This document shows positions 7,406 through 14,456 of a stretch of DNA of 14,477 bases, one piece after another (within the stretch, counting starts at the first letter, position 1; every line of letters starts with the position of its first letter). The position numbers and the translations under genes were made by a program. Source of the stretch: MGNI01 sp964353875. GTDB taxonomy: Bacteria > Chloroflexota > Anaerolineae > Anaerolineales > E44-bin32. The stretch is from positions 1 to 14,477 of the forward strand of contig CAYGXU010000084.1 of NCBI GenBank assembly GCA_964353875.1, in the 5' to 3' direction. Below the pieces are notes generated by a model. It had not been told where the DNA came from, did not search any database, and was given only the letters and a program-made list of their open reading frames with translations.

Positions 7406-9052
7406 CTAATCCATTCGTAAACCTAAGAATGATTGGTGTTGACACTGACGCTCTTCACCCTTGTAGATATAGGACCAGGCAGCGTAATCATCCTCTGGAT
7501 AAACGACTTGATAAGGAGCGAAAGCTTTTTGTATTTTGTCCAGGTCCCTACTGGCGCTCAAGCGCCCAAGATGAGTGGAGGGCCACTGTGATGCGCCCAT
7601 TCGGTACTCGAGCTGCGCTTGCCAACAGGCTAATTCACCAAGTAAATCATCCTTGTCTTCAAATGAGTTGTCTAAAGCAAGCTCCACCAAAGAGGGGACT
7701 GCATCTTCGGTGAGCCCTGCTAAATAGGTGATGTCAAGATCGCTTGTTTTCTCCAGATGTGCAATATTCTGCTTTACGATGAAAGCATCCACATTAAGCA
7801 AGTTGAGTGTAAATGCAAAACCCACCGCCCCCAAAGCAAACGCTGGAGCAAAACGCCTTAATTGGTTGATGAATAGAAATATGAGGAAGATGAGCAATAG
7901 GACACCCATCCAAATGATAAAGATATGAGTATATGTCCGTAATCGTGTGAAACCATAGGCCTTCTCATAAAGCAACAAGCGCTTCATGGCTGAGACCAGG
8001 ATGACCAATACCTCTGCAACCAACAACGAAGAAAGCCCGAGGAACCACCGCTTCTCATTGCGTTTCTTACGTTCCGACCAGGAGGCCAATCCAAAGATGA
8101 GCAGCAAAGAAAGGATGCCCACTGCCACCAGTTCGCCAAAGCCCTTTCGCGCATATTCCGAATAGTTATATCCAAGTGAACTGATGTTGGTTTCGCCGCC
8201 AAAGAGATAGGCAAATTGAATCCCAACAAAGATGGCAAAGAGTAAATCCACTGCTCCTAGGACAACCACGGATTCGATGAAACCTATAAATGGCTTAACC
8301 AACGGTTTTTCCTGTCCGATTAATGCACGCTTCTTTGGATCACGCAATGCCAACACGATCGCTCCCAAGAGAAAGAGGGCGCTGACAATAACGATCACCA
8401 CTCTCCAGGTCAAGTCCGCCAATCTCTCTAGGTCAAGCCATTTCAAAGCCTCTTGGACGCTCTTTTCGAATACGAGGTCAGCAGCGCTGAGCAACATAAT
8501 CAGGATTGCCAGAATCGGGACCGCCAGGATGATCCCCCTCAGAATCGCCAATGCCACCTCTTTCTTTCCACTACCTTTGAATACCTTGCGTTGAGCATCT
8601 CCCAACACCCTCCACGGGCGGATCCAGGCTTCGAAAGGCACCCACACGATTGCCACTGCCAGGTCTAACCAACCGTAATCGATTAATCGACCATGGCGGA
8701 ATGACCTCACCCAAAGCGCGAGAAGCGCCAGTGTAAGGACAATGTTTAAGAAAATGGTCAGTGGTTCCAATCGAAGGCATACCATAAAAGATAAGAAGAG
8801 GATGGGTAGAGTCAAGGACAAACTCCAACGCGCGGGTTTAATCCCCTCTATAAAGGTTGCCCCGAGAAGTATAGCAACGCAAAGCAAAGCCCAAATAAAA
8901 AAGGAAATACCCAAAACATGACCATGGAAAAGCACTTCCACGCTCAGACCAAGAATCAAGCCCATCAGTGAAAGCCACAAAGGAAAACGGAACTTGACTT
9001 CCTCCTCGGTCGCCTTCTCTTCATCATTCTTTATAACTTTACTATCTTCCAT
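7406..9052 (-). CDS. DUF4173/DUF4153-type polytopic membrane protein
   Basis: This is a 548-aa integral membrane protein with about 11-12 hydrophobic segments between residues 24 and 420, a charged cytosolic N-terminus (1-22) and a soluble tail of roughly 110 residues. The segments YSEYARKGF (297-305), GFTRLRTYTH (367-376) and NVDAFIVKQN (420-429) are those I associate with the DUF4173 family (the DUF4153 name is also used). No enzymatic role is established for it. The start at 9052 is favoured because AAAGGAGG sits 8 bp upstream. The frame is open from an ATG at 9094, but that codon overlaps the predicted -10 box. The gene stands alone, with its own promoter and downstream hairpin. Some homologues in other bacteria sit near sensor or regulator genes; none is visible here. 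Confidence 0.85.
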   Translation of the reverse strand: MEDSKVIKNDEEKATEEEVKFRFPLWLSLMGLILGLSVEVLFHGHVLGISFFIWALLCVAILLGATFIEGIKPARWSLSLTLPILFLSFMVCLRLEPLTIFLNIVLTLALLALWVRSFRHGRLIDYGWLDLAVAIVWVPFEAWIRPWRVLGDAQRKVFKGSGKKEVALAILRGIILAVPILAILIMLLSAADLVFEKSVQEALKWLDLERLADLTWRVVIVIVSALFLLGAIVLALRDPKKRALIGQEKPLVKPFIGFIESVVVLGAVDLLFAIFVGIQFAYLFGGETNISSLGYNYSEYARKGFGELVAVGILSLLLIFGLASWSERKKRNEKRWFLGLSSLLVAEVLVILVSAMKRLLLYEKAYGFTRLRTYTHIFIIWMGVLLLIFLIFLFINQLRRFAPAFALGAVGFAFTLNLLNVDAFIVKQNIAHLEKTSDLDITYLAGLTEDAVPSLVELALDNSFEDKDDLLGELACWQAQLEYRMGASQWPSTHLGRLSASRDLDKIQKAFAPYQVVYPEDDYAAWSYIYKGEERQCQHQSFLGLRMD

Positions 9053-9060
9053 GTCATCTG

Positions 9061-9068
9061 CCTCCTTT
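9061..9068 (-). promoter_or_regulatory. Shine-Dalgarno fixing the DUF4173 start at 9052
   Basis: The minus strand reads AAAGGAGG, 8 bases, then ATG (9052-9050), a near-ideal arrangement. The upstream ATG at 9094 has no such site. Confidence 0.8.
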
Positions 9069-9092
9069 ATTTTCCTGCTCTTCTCCTCCCTC

Positions 9093-9120
9093 ATTCTATG
9101 TTCAAACGGACAGTTATCAA
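9093..9120 (-). promoter_or_regulatory. Sigma70-like promoter of the DUF4173 gene
   Basis: On the minus strand TTGATA (9120-9115) and TAGAAT (9098-9093) are spaced by 16 bp, each matching five of six consensus positions. Transcription would begin near 9086. This excludes the upstream ATG at 9094, whose bases lie inside the -10 box, and leaves a leader of about 35 nt carrying the strong ribosome site. Confidence 0.55.
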
Positions 9121-9525
9121 CCTTTCAAGCTGAATTTCCGAAACCCAAAACCAACAGACATGCTAGACTTTACTATGAGACACTCTATCAATTTCCAACA
9201 AATGACTCTCAGTTCCTATCAAAGCCCGCTCTTAAATGGCAATTCAGATCCCGCAATCTTTACGAGGCCGATAGCGGTTCCAATAGCATCAGCCATGCTC
9301 CCAAACTATAAATGAAACACCTGAAGAAAGCAGCCTCCGTCTGGAAATAGGGGGATATGTGGCCGTCCTCATTTTTGTTTAGAGCTTTTTTAAGTGCAGT
9401 CAAAGGTGTAATGCCAGCAGGATTTCATTTCTATGGCTGATGAAGAATACCAAATTTAGCGAACCTGCTGTAAAATTCAATTGTTTGACGCTTAAGGCTT
9501 CAGAGAATCGCCGAGGAGGAAGACC
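9121..9525. other. Divergent intergenic region with no other feature recognised
   Basis: About 400 bp lie between the DUF4173 promoter and the lipoprotein start. Only the lipoprotein's ribosome site GAGGAGGA (9513-9520) is clear. TAAAAT at 9471-9476 could be a -10 box, but no matching -35 is found. A plus-strand frame from 8994 to 9311 overlaps the DUF4173 gene and promoter and is not credible. Confidence 0.4.
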
Positions 9526-10131
9526 ATGTTTTCTCGTGCTTTTTCCATCTTTTGCACGATCATCACCTTATGTGCCTGCAGCTCATCACCTTCTACCGGC
9601 CTTACGACCTTGCCATCCGACCAAACAAATCAATCTGGACCATCGACCTCCTTATCTTCAACATCCCTGGAGTGGCTTCGTGTTCAGCCCTTTAAAACCG
9701 CTCCTGATACTCCCCCCAACATCGTCCTGACCGAATTACCAGAGGGGTTCCGGATTCTAGGAACAGAAATGGGCGCAAGCGAGTTACCCAATGGAGAAAG
9801 GACGCTCCGAATTGCAGTAGCTTATGAAAAGCCCATTGAGGGTAAGGTTTTTGTTGAGAATAGCGTTCAAATCGAATTCTACAGTTACCAGAGCGTCGAT
9901 GGACGGACATCCCATCTTGGTTTGTTATCTGAGCAAGGATATCAATGGTCCCTTGAAGAGATCAACAATAACAAAGTTGCTCGCTATTTGAATGGCGTCG
10001 ATGGCTTCGTGTGGGTTTCGGGATCATACCTGATCGTTATTTATAGCGGCTTGGATGTCTCCGAGCAAGCTCCCTGGGTGAAGACTTTTGCAGAGATCTA
10101 TTTGGAACTATTCCCGCCAGAGGAAGGGTGA
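9526..10131 (+). CDS. Putative lipoprotein of unknown function
   Basis: This is a 201-aa protein with a short hydrophobic leader ending in the lipobox-like LCAC, so Cys18 would be lipidated and the protein tethered to the membrane outer face. A Ser/Thr/Pro-rich tether (19-50) follows, then a compact alpha/beta domain of about 140 residues (about 60-198) containing LPEGFRILG and GVDGFVWVSGSYLIVIYSG. I do not recognise the family. The single-domain shape with a repeated FVWVSGSYLIVIY-like hydrophobic strand recalls small solute- or envelope-associated lipoproteins, but no function is claimed. GAGGAGGA lies 5 bp before the ATG. It faces away from the DUF4173 gene, and nearly 900 bp without a gene follow it, so it is probably monocistronic. 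Confidence 0.8.
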   Translation: MFSRAFSIFCTIITLCACSSSPSTGLTTLPSDQTNQSGPSTSLSSTSLEWLRVQPFKTAPDTPPNIVLTELPEGFRILGTEMGASELPNGERTLRIAVAYEKPIEGKVFVENSVQIEFYSYQSVDGRTSHLGLLSEQGYQWSLEEINNNKVARYLNGVDGFVWVSGSYLIVIYSGLDVSEQAPWVKTFAEIYLELFPPEEG

Positions 10132-10675
10132 ATATCACCGATTCGGGGAAAACCAAAAACCGGAAACCGAATTCTCTCCATCTAGCTCGCCTTCTCTGAT
10201 TCCAAGCCAGAAAATATGCTCTTGATCAGAGAGACGGGGATCTCCTCGAGGACTGACTGCGCTGACTACACTCCTGAATTTGGAGAAACAGGAAGGCGGT
10301 CACCCTCTTCTATCGAAACTATTAATGAGCTATTAGCACAGCTTGGTCCATTAGAAATGAGAGCTGTTTTATACTTCACTACCGCCGAATTGACCCGCTG
10401 AACGGAATTTTGCTCATTCAAATGATGGCAAACCTTAGGTAGACTGCTGAAGTTTTCATTGGATAGCATTGATTAAAGGCAAGCCAGGGACGACAGAATT
10501 CTGTCCTTCAACAATACCAACCTATCGATATAATCCAACTTGATCACCCTGCTTTCGATCTCTACAAGCTGCTCATAACTTGAGACAAAACCAATAGAAC
10601 CTGAAGAGAAGATTATTTATATCCATGATTAAATGAAGGACTTTAACCTTTTTTCCCGTGACGGATTAGCATAAC
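10132..10675. other. Gene-free region after the lipoprotein
   Basis: About 540 bp contain no gene I can support. A 61-codon plus-strand frame (10216-10401) has no ribosome site and overlaps an equally unconvincing minus-strand frame. A perfect 14-bp palindrome GACAGAATTCTGTC sits at 10492-10505. ATTCGG/CCGAAT around 10140-10172 is a weak possible hairpin after the lipoprotein stop. Confidence 0.4.
10492..10505. repeat. Perfect 14-bp palindrome
   Basis: GACAGAATTCTGTC is a continuous palindrome with no loop, unlike the spaced hairpins elsewhere in the window. It could be a dimeric regulator's operator or chance. It lies about 170 bp upstream of the candidate pilin promoter. Confidence 0.4.
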
Positions 10676-10704
10676 TTGTAATTATTCTTGGGGTAGTATA
10701 AAAT
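10676..10704 (+). promoter_or_regulatory. Candidate promoter of the pilin gene
   Basis: TTGTAA (10676-10681) and TAAAAT (10699-10704) are spaced by 17 bp; the overlapping TATAAA at 10697-10702 gives 15 bp. Transcription from here would produce a leader of roughly 300 nt before the pilin ATG at 11009. Confidence 0.4.
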
Positions 10705-10710
10705 CATGCT

Positions 10711-11008
10711 AACCTGGGTTGCCAGACCTAGTTCCAAAGCACTTCTTACTGTTATTGTTCATTCAGTTGGAGACTCACCCTTTCCAGAATGAACGAAATG
10801 ACAGTAAGTAACCGACCGTATCATTTCCTCTGGAAATCTTCGCTGAACACGAAGCCTATCAAGGTTTCCAGCGAACCTATCTCATGGCCTTGGCAATAGA
10901 TTGGCCACAGCCCCCGCGCCTGTTTAAAGTATAGAACGAGAGTTCAAAGGTGTCCCCGACATATTATCGCGGGATTGTTGGGGTAATAAAAAGGGGAGGA
11001 AAGAGGAT
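10711..11008 (+). promoter_or_regulatory. Hairpin-rich leader upstream of the pilin gene
   Basis: Four consecutive hairpins can be drawn. (1) CTTACTGT...GTTCATTC (10745-10764) pairs with GAATGAAC...ACAGTAAG (10787-10808), with an unpaired internal loop. (2) CTGGAAA/TTTCCAG (10830-10871) encloses CTTCG/CGAAG. (3) TGGCC/GGCCA spans 10885-10907. (4) CCCCGAC/GTTGGGG (10954-10983) ends 9 bp before the ribosome site GGGGAGGA (10993-11000). There is no open reading frame of note in between. The arrangement suggests a structured 5' leader or cis-regulatory RNA. I do not recognise any known riboswitch consensus in it. Confidence 0.4.
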
Positions 11009-11533
11009 ATGATGAAAAGCAGAAATGTTCATGATCCATGCGAAGAGCGAGAGAGCAGCCCTATTCTTTTGGCACGTAAATTGAGGCGTTTCTTCCAAAA
11101 TCGCAAGAGGCAAAACGGGCAGGGGTTATCGGAGTATGCGATCATCATCTTGCTTGTCGCCCTGGCTGCTGTAATTGTGGTCGCCCTATTTGGATCAGCC
11201 GTCAAGGGTCTCTACTGTGACACAATCATTAAAGCATTCCCAGAATACGCACTCTCTTGTGTTGAAGATCCAAAAACATCATCGTCAGACGAACAGGAAC
11301 TTGCTATCACAGCTGTGGCTGCATACCGATCTTTCAATGGAATCATCATTATCGCTGCAAAATCGCTTTACGGATCGACCGGACAGTTAAGCGTTGAGGG
11401 ATACGGACCGATGGATTGGAATTCGGAATATAATGGCTACATCTTACGTACTCAGACCGATCACCCGCCATCGACCGTAACCATCGTCTCAAGTAACGGT
11501 GATTCGATTACGATCGACGTGATGATAAGATAA
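11009..11533 (+). CDS. Flp-type (type IVb) pilin-like protein with extra C-terminal beta domain
   Basis: The 174-aa precursor has a basic leader of 37 residues ending NG, then QGLSEYAIIILLVALAAV. Cleavage by a prepilin peptidase after G37 puts Glu at +5 and Tyr at +6 (E42, Y43), the hallmark of Flp pilins. The hydrophobic helix spans 44-62. Classical Flp pilins stop shortly afterwards. This one adds about 110 residues: a Cys pair (C70, C84) that could form a disulfide, an acidic Ser spacer (87-96), and a beta-rich, probably Ig-like domain (97-174) ending STVTIVSSNGDSITIDV. It may be a minor or tip pilin, or a pseudopilin exposing a binding domain (inference). GGGGAGGA lies 8 bp upstream. No tad/flp assembly genes are in the window. 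Confidence 0.8.
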   Translation: MMKSRNVHDPCEERESSPILLARKLRRFFQNRKRQNGQGLSEYAIIILLVALAAVIVVALFGSAVKGLYCDTIIKAFPEYALSCVEDPKTSSSDEQELAITAVAAYRSFNGIIIIAAKSLYGSTGQLSVEGYGPMDWNSEYNGYILRTQTDHPPSTVTIVSSNGDSITIDVMIR

Positions 11534-11558
11534 ACCATCACGCCAAATCTTTAATACG

Positions 11559-11599
11559 AATAAATGATCGGGGATGTTGTAGAGACATCCCCATTTATT
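11559..11599 (+). terminator. Terminator hairpin after the pilin gene
   Basis: GGGGATGT (11570-11577) pairs with ACATCCCC (11585-11592) around a 7-nt loop. The stem continues with AATAAAT (11559-11565) and ATTTATT (11593-11599), with a bulge of 4 nt. It sits 25 nt after the stop codon. The U-rich right flank fits a Rho-independent terminator. The remaining sequence to 11823 shows no gene. Confidence 0.7.
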
Positions 11600-11835
11600 A
11601 TCGACAATGATACAAGGCGTATATGGCTGGCTGAATATCGGTCCGAACATAAAAATCCGATCTGATTATTCAATTCAGGTTTTTACTACATATCAGCAAC
11701 TTTTTACGGATTGTGAGGGACAGACAAATGCTGACAGCAGACTGGATCCCTTCCTTTCACAATTTTCCGATCTCCTCTATCTTAAAGCGATAAGCAACTT
11801 ATTTTTGATCATGTCATCAATATGAGGAAAGTCCC

Positions 11836-13461
11836 ATGACCGAACTGCTTTTCAACTCTCGACGTTCACCCATCCTTGGCTGTAAAGGGATAGTCGCCGC
11901 ATCCCAGCCTTTGGCTGCCCAAGCGGGATTGAAGATCCTTTCAAAAGGCGGCAACGCCGCAGATGCTGCTGTGGCGACTGCAGCAGCCTTGGCGGTCACC
12001 GAACCAACGTCCACAGGAATTGGTGGTGATTGCTTTGCACTCTACTTCCATGCAGCAATGTGTCAAGTCACTTCTTTGAACGCCTCCGGCCGCGCTCCAG
12101 CGAAGTTGAATCTTGATTTACTTGCGGAACAAGGGTTCCGAGAGGAATTACCGCCTTTCCACGCCCACACCGTGACTGTGCCAGGGGCTTGCGCCGGCTG
12201 GTGTGATCTTATCGCTCGCCATGGAAGCATGTCATTAGAGGATGTGCTTACACCGGCTATTCAATTGGCCCAGGAGGGTTTTCCTGTCGCTCCCATCACA
12301 GCCTATTTTTGGGATCGCGGGATTGAGAAGCAATTGGCTTCTGCTCCTGGAGGCTTGGAGCTCACGATAAATGGCAACGCCCCGAAAGCAGGAGAGATCT
12401 TTCGCAATCCTGGTCTTGCCCGAACGCTTCAAGTGGTCGCGCAGGGTGGAGCGGATGCCTTTTATCAAGGCGGCATTGCGGAAGCGATCGTAGCTACCCT
12501 CCAGGCAGCAGGAGGTGTGATGGAGCTTCAGGACTTGGCTTCCCAGCAGAGCACCTGGGATGATCCCATCTCCACCACCTACCAAGGCATTCGCATATGG
12601 GAATGCCCGCCAAATGGACAAGGAGTAGTTGCGCTTATCGCCCTCAATATCCTGGAAAACTTCGACTTGACTTCACGGGCGCCTTTAAGCCCACAGAGAC
12701 TTCACCTGATCATTGAATCCCTGCGGTTGGCTTTCTCCGATGCCCTGCAAACCATTGCCGATCCGCAATTCACTTCAATTCCACTTCATGAACTGCTTTC
12801 AAAGGAATATGCCAAAAAAAGAAGCCAACAAATCCACCAACGGCAGGCCAATCCTAATCCGATGCCTGCTCATTTCTCATCGCCATCAGACACCGTGTAT
12901 TTGAGTGTCGTCGATGGTCATGGAAATGCATGTTCTCTGATTAATAGCAATTACATGGGTTTCGGAACAGGGATTGTCCCATCAGGATGGGGATTCACCC
13001 TTCAGAATCGAGGCCTTGGTTTTAGTCTGGATCCATGTCATCCTAATGCGTTGGCGCCCAGAAAACGCCCCTACCATACCATCATTCCGGGGCTCGCCAC
13101 ACGAGAAGACCATTCTCTTTATGCCTGTTTCGGTGTGATGGGTGGATTCATGCAACCTCAAGGCCATATACAGGTGGTCCTCGGGCTCTTACAAGACAGC
13201 CTTGATCCACAAGCTGTCCTCGATCGCCCACGCGTATGTCTTCAGGGGGGTGATCCAAAGGGGAGTGTTGCACTGGAAGAGGGCATCCCATCTGAGACGA
13301 TGAAGCAGTTGATTGCTTGGGGACACGCAGTTGAAATGGTTACAGGACATGCCCGCTCCCTTTTTGGTCGTGGGCAAATCATCTATCGTGATCCAAGGAC
13401 CAATGTCTTTTGGGCAGGCAGTGACCCGCGGGCGGATGGATGCGCGCTGGCCTTACCCTGA
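11836..13461 (+). CDS. ggt: Gamma-glutamyltransferase/hydrolase, YwrD-type
   Basis: This is a 541-aa Ntn-hydrolase of the gamma-glutamyltransferase family, which hydrolyses or transfers the gamma-glutamyl group of glutathione and related peptides. The N-terminal segment MVAASQPLAAQAG-like (here IVAASQPLAAQAG, 19-31), GGNAADAAVA (38-47) and GIGGDCFALY (61-70) are family features. Autocleavage is expected before T353 in SDTVYLSVVD (351-360), giving a large and a small subunit. The next blocks, NSNYMGFGTG (370-379) and RKRPYHTIIP (409-418), resemble the Bacillus YwrD branch more than E. coli Ggt. No signal peptide is present, so the enzyme is probably cytosolic, unlike secreted GGTs. GAGGA lies 7 bp before the ATG. 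A short hairpin TGAGA/TCTCA overlaps the stop. A cephalosporin-acylase-like specificity cannot be excluded. Confidence 0.92.
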   Translation: MTELLFNSRRSPILGCKGIVAASQPLAAQAGLKILSKGGNAADAAVATAAALAVTEPTSTGIGGDCFALYFHAAMCQVTSLNASGRAPAKLNLDLLAEQGFREELPPFHAHTVTVPGACAGWCDLIARHGSMSLEDVLTPAIQLAQEGFPVAPITAYFWDRGIEKQLASAPGGLELTINGNAPKAGEIFRNPGLARTLQVVAQGGADAFYQGGIAEAIVATLQAAGGVMELQDLASQQSTWDDPISTTYQGIRIWECPPNGQGVVALIALNILENFDLTSRAPLSPQRLHLIIESLRLAFSDALQTIADPQFTSIPLHELLSKEYAKKRSQQIHQRQANPNPMPAHFSSPSDTVYLSVVDGHGNACSLINSNYMGFGTGIVPSGWGFTLQNRGLGFSLDPCHPNALAPRKRPYHTIIPGLATREDHSLYACFGVMGGFMQPQGHIQVVLGLLQDSLDPQAVLDRPRVCLQGGDPKGSVALEEGIPSETMKQLIAWGHAVEMVTGHARSLFGRGQIIYRDPRTNVFWAGSDPRADGCALALP

Positions 13462-13767
13462 GACTTATCTCACTCCATCCGAATTTTGTAGTCCATCATT
13501 TGTAATGCCATCTCAATGAGTCGCCCTCGTATGAGCGGATGCTGGCAATTTTCAAACTTCTTCGAACCGAAATTTGTTTATGGCGGTCATCCTATCGTAC
13601 TCAAAAAGGGAATCGATTACTCCCGTATTTAGAAGTCCTTTCATGATCCGCAACCATTTTGACCACGTATGATTATCATATGAAAGCCTTCGTCCATTGG
13701 CATCCCGACAATAGATGGGTGCATTGCATAGGGTATTGCATCTTATACTCGCGCGGTGAGAGATGGA
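13462..13767. other. Gene-free stretch after ggt
   Basis: About 300 bp follow the ggt stop without a convincing gene. The only structure is a small TGAGA/TCTCA stem (13459-13472) at the stop. A 93-codon minus-strand frame (13552-13833) runs across the structured palindromes beyond it, lacks a good ribosome site and has no recognisable motif. Confidence 0.4.
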
Positions 13768-13810
13768 TGGCGTGGGGCGACGTAGTGGCCCCACGCCACC
13801 CACTACCTCG
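13768..13810. repeat. Overlapping, mutually exclusive palindromes
   Basis: TGGCGTGGGGC (13768-13778) pairs perfectly with GCCCCACGCCA (13788-13798), 11 bp around a 9-nt loop. The middle part CGACGTAGTGG (13778-13788) can instead pair with CCACTACCTCG (13800-13810), 10 of 11 matching. The two stems share bases, so only one can form at a time. It lies about 100 bp upstream of the small membrane protein gene. Confidence 0.6.
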
Positions 13811-13863
13811 ACACTATAGATAATATACAACATCAGATGGAATACACCCCAATAGATACCCTA

Positions 13864-13882
13864 CTGGACATGCCTGGTCCAG
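13864..13882 (+). promoter_or_regulatory. Small hairpin upstream of the 41-aa gene
   Basis: CTGGAC (13864-13869) pairs with GTCCAG (13877-13882) around a 7-nt loop, 19 bp upstream of the ribosome site GAGGT (13902-13906). It may be part of the leader of the small gene, or an operator. Confidence 0.3.
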
Positions 13883-13912
13883 ACGTGATATCATCTTCTG
13901 CGAGGTTGGATT

Positions 13913-14038
13913 ATGGCCAAAAAGAAATCTCGCATGCCAACAGCACATCAAAGACGGCGTTTACGCCTGCAGGAAATCATCTTTATCGCTCTGATCCTGG
14001 TTGTGATTGCCTCGTTCATCATCACCCTCTTCATGTGA
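13913..14038 (+). CDS. 41-aa basic single-span membrane protein
   Basis: The small reading frame starts MAKKKSRMPTAHQRRRLRLQ, strongly basic, followed by one hydrophobic helix of about 20 residues (IIFIALILVVIASFIITLFM, 22-41) and then stops. By the positive-inside rule the basic end would face the cytoplasm. A ribosome site, GAGGTTGG, lies 4-5 bp upstream. The amphipathic design, the ribosome site and a hairpin across the stop codon argue for a real gene despite the length. Similar tiny MAKK...-TM proteins occur in Chloroflexota genomes as I remember them, with no assigned function. It could modulate a membrane partner or be a short toxin-like peptide; neither can be shown here. Confidence 0.65.
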   Translation: MAKKKSRMPTAHQRRRLRLQEIIFIALILVVIASFIITLFM

Positions 14039-14047
14039 TGAAGGGTG
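14023..14047 (+). terminator. Hairpin overlapping the stop of the 41-aa gene
   Basis: CACCC and TTCAT before the stop pair with ATGAA and GGGTG just after it, around a 3-nt loop and one 2-nt bulge. A second weak stem, AATCC/GGATT, follows near 14057-14077. There is no clear T tract. Confidence 0.4.
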
Positions 14048-14184
14048 CCCTAAGGCAATCCAAAATCTTGTAGGATTTGACTCCTCAAAAAAAGCAGGGA
14101 AAAAGGTTCTATTCTTTCTAAAATTATTGTGGAAGGCGGGTTTTAATACCGGTCTATCCAACGATGGCAATTATGATCTTCTCC

Positions 14185-14215
14185 GAATGGGCGAGATTGG
14201 GATCTCGGCCTATTC
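14185..14215. repeat. Strong 13-bp hairpin in non-coding DNA
   Basis: GAATGGGCGAGAT (14185-14197) pairs with ATCTCG.GCC.TATTC (14202-14215) around a TGGG loop, with one bulged base and one G-U pair. A second hairpin, CATGGC/GCCATG, lies at 14243-14265. No reading frame here has a ribosome site. They may belong to a small RNA or to intergenic repeats. Confidence 0.45.
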
Positions 14216-14313
14216 TTGTTCGAAATGGGATCTCTCATCCCTCATGGCGGCGCTCAGCTGCCATGGGTAACTACCTTCAAAACCGCAGCCAAAAATAGAA
14301 GAGCCGATTCGAT

Positions 14314-14432
14314 ATGTCATTCTGGTGCGGAGCGAAGAAACCCTAAGATGATCTCATAAAAAGTGCTATCTCAGGAACCCTTCGTTGCGGCGTTTATCAT
14401 GAGCGAAGCCGAGGAGATCCTCAGAATGGCAT
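14314..14432. repeat. MITE/REP-like intergenic element with terminal inverted repeats
   Basis: The ends ATGTCATTCTG (14314-14324) and CAGAATGGCAT (14422-14432) are inverted copies with 10 of 11 matching. Inside, GAGCGAAGAAACCC and, on the other strand, GGCTTCGCTC and AACGAAGGGTT recur. This pattern (CATTCTG then GAGCGAAG, ending in CAGAATG) is the familiar signature of short palindromic repeats scattered between genes in many Chloroflexota and other bacterial genomes. It is about 119 bp and carries no transposase. Confidence 0.65.
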
Positions 14433-14456
14433 AATTATGATTGATTTTCATCCATA

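Noticed and set aside
10216..10401. 61-codon plus-strand frame
   Set aside because: No Shine-Dalgarno sequence, and an overlapping minus-strand frame of similar length is equally plausible. It may be a gene remnant, but nothing supports it.
10830..10907. Cyclic-di-GMP or cobalamin riboswitch
   Set aside because: The hairpins lack the conserved cores of these classes as I know them. Only an unassigned structured leader is claimed.
11607..11825. 72-codon plus-strand frame between the pilin and ggt genes
   Set aside because: It starts right after a terminator hairpin, has no ribosome site and its composition looks random.
13552..13833. 93-codon minus-strand frame
   Set aside because: It runs through the palindromic region and has no ribosome site or recognisable motif.
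13837..14270. Two plus-strand frames around the 41-aa gene (13837-14073 and 14007-14270)
   Set aside because: They are out of frame with the better supported 41-aa gene and include its hairpins. They lack ribosome sites and domain features.
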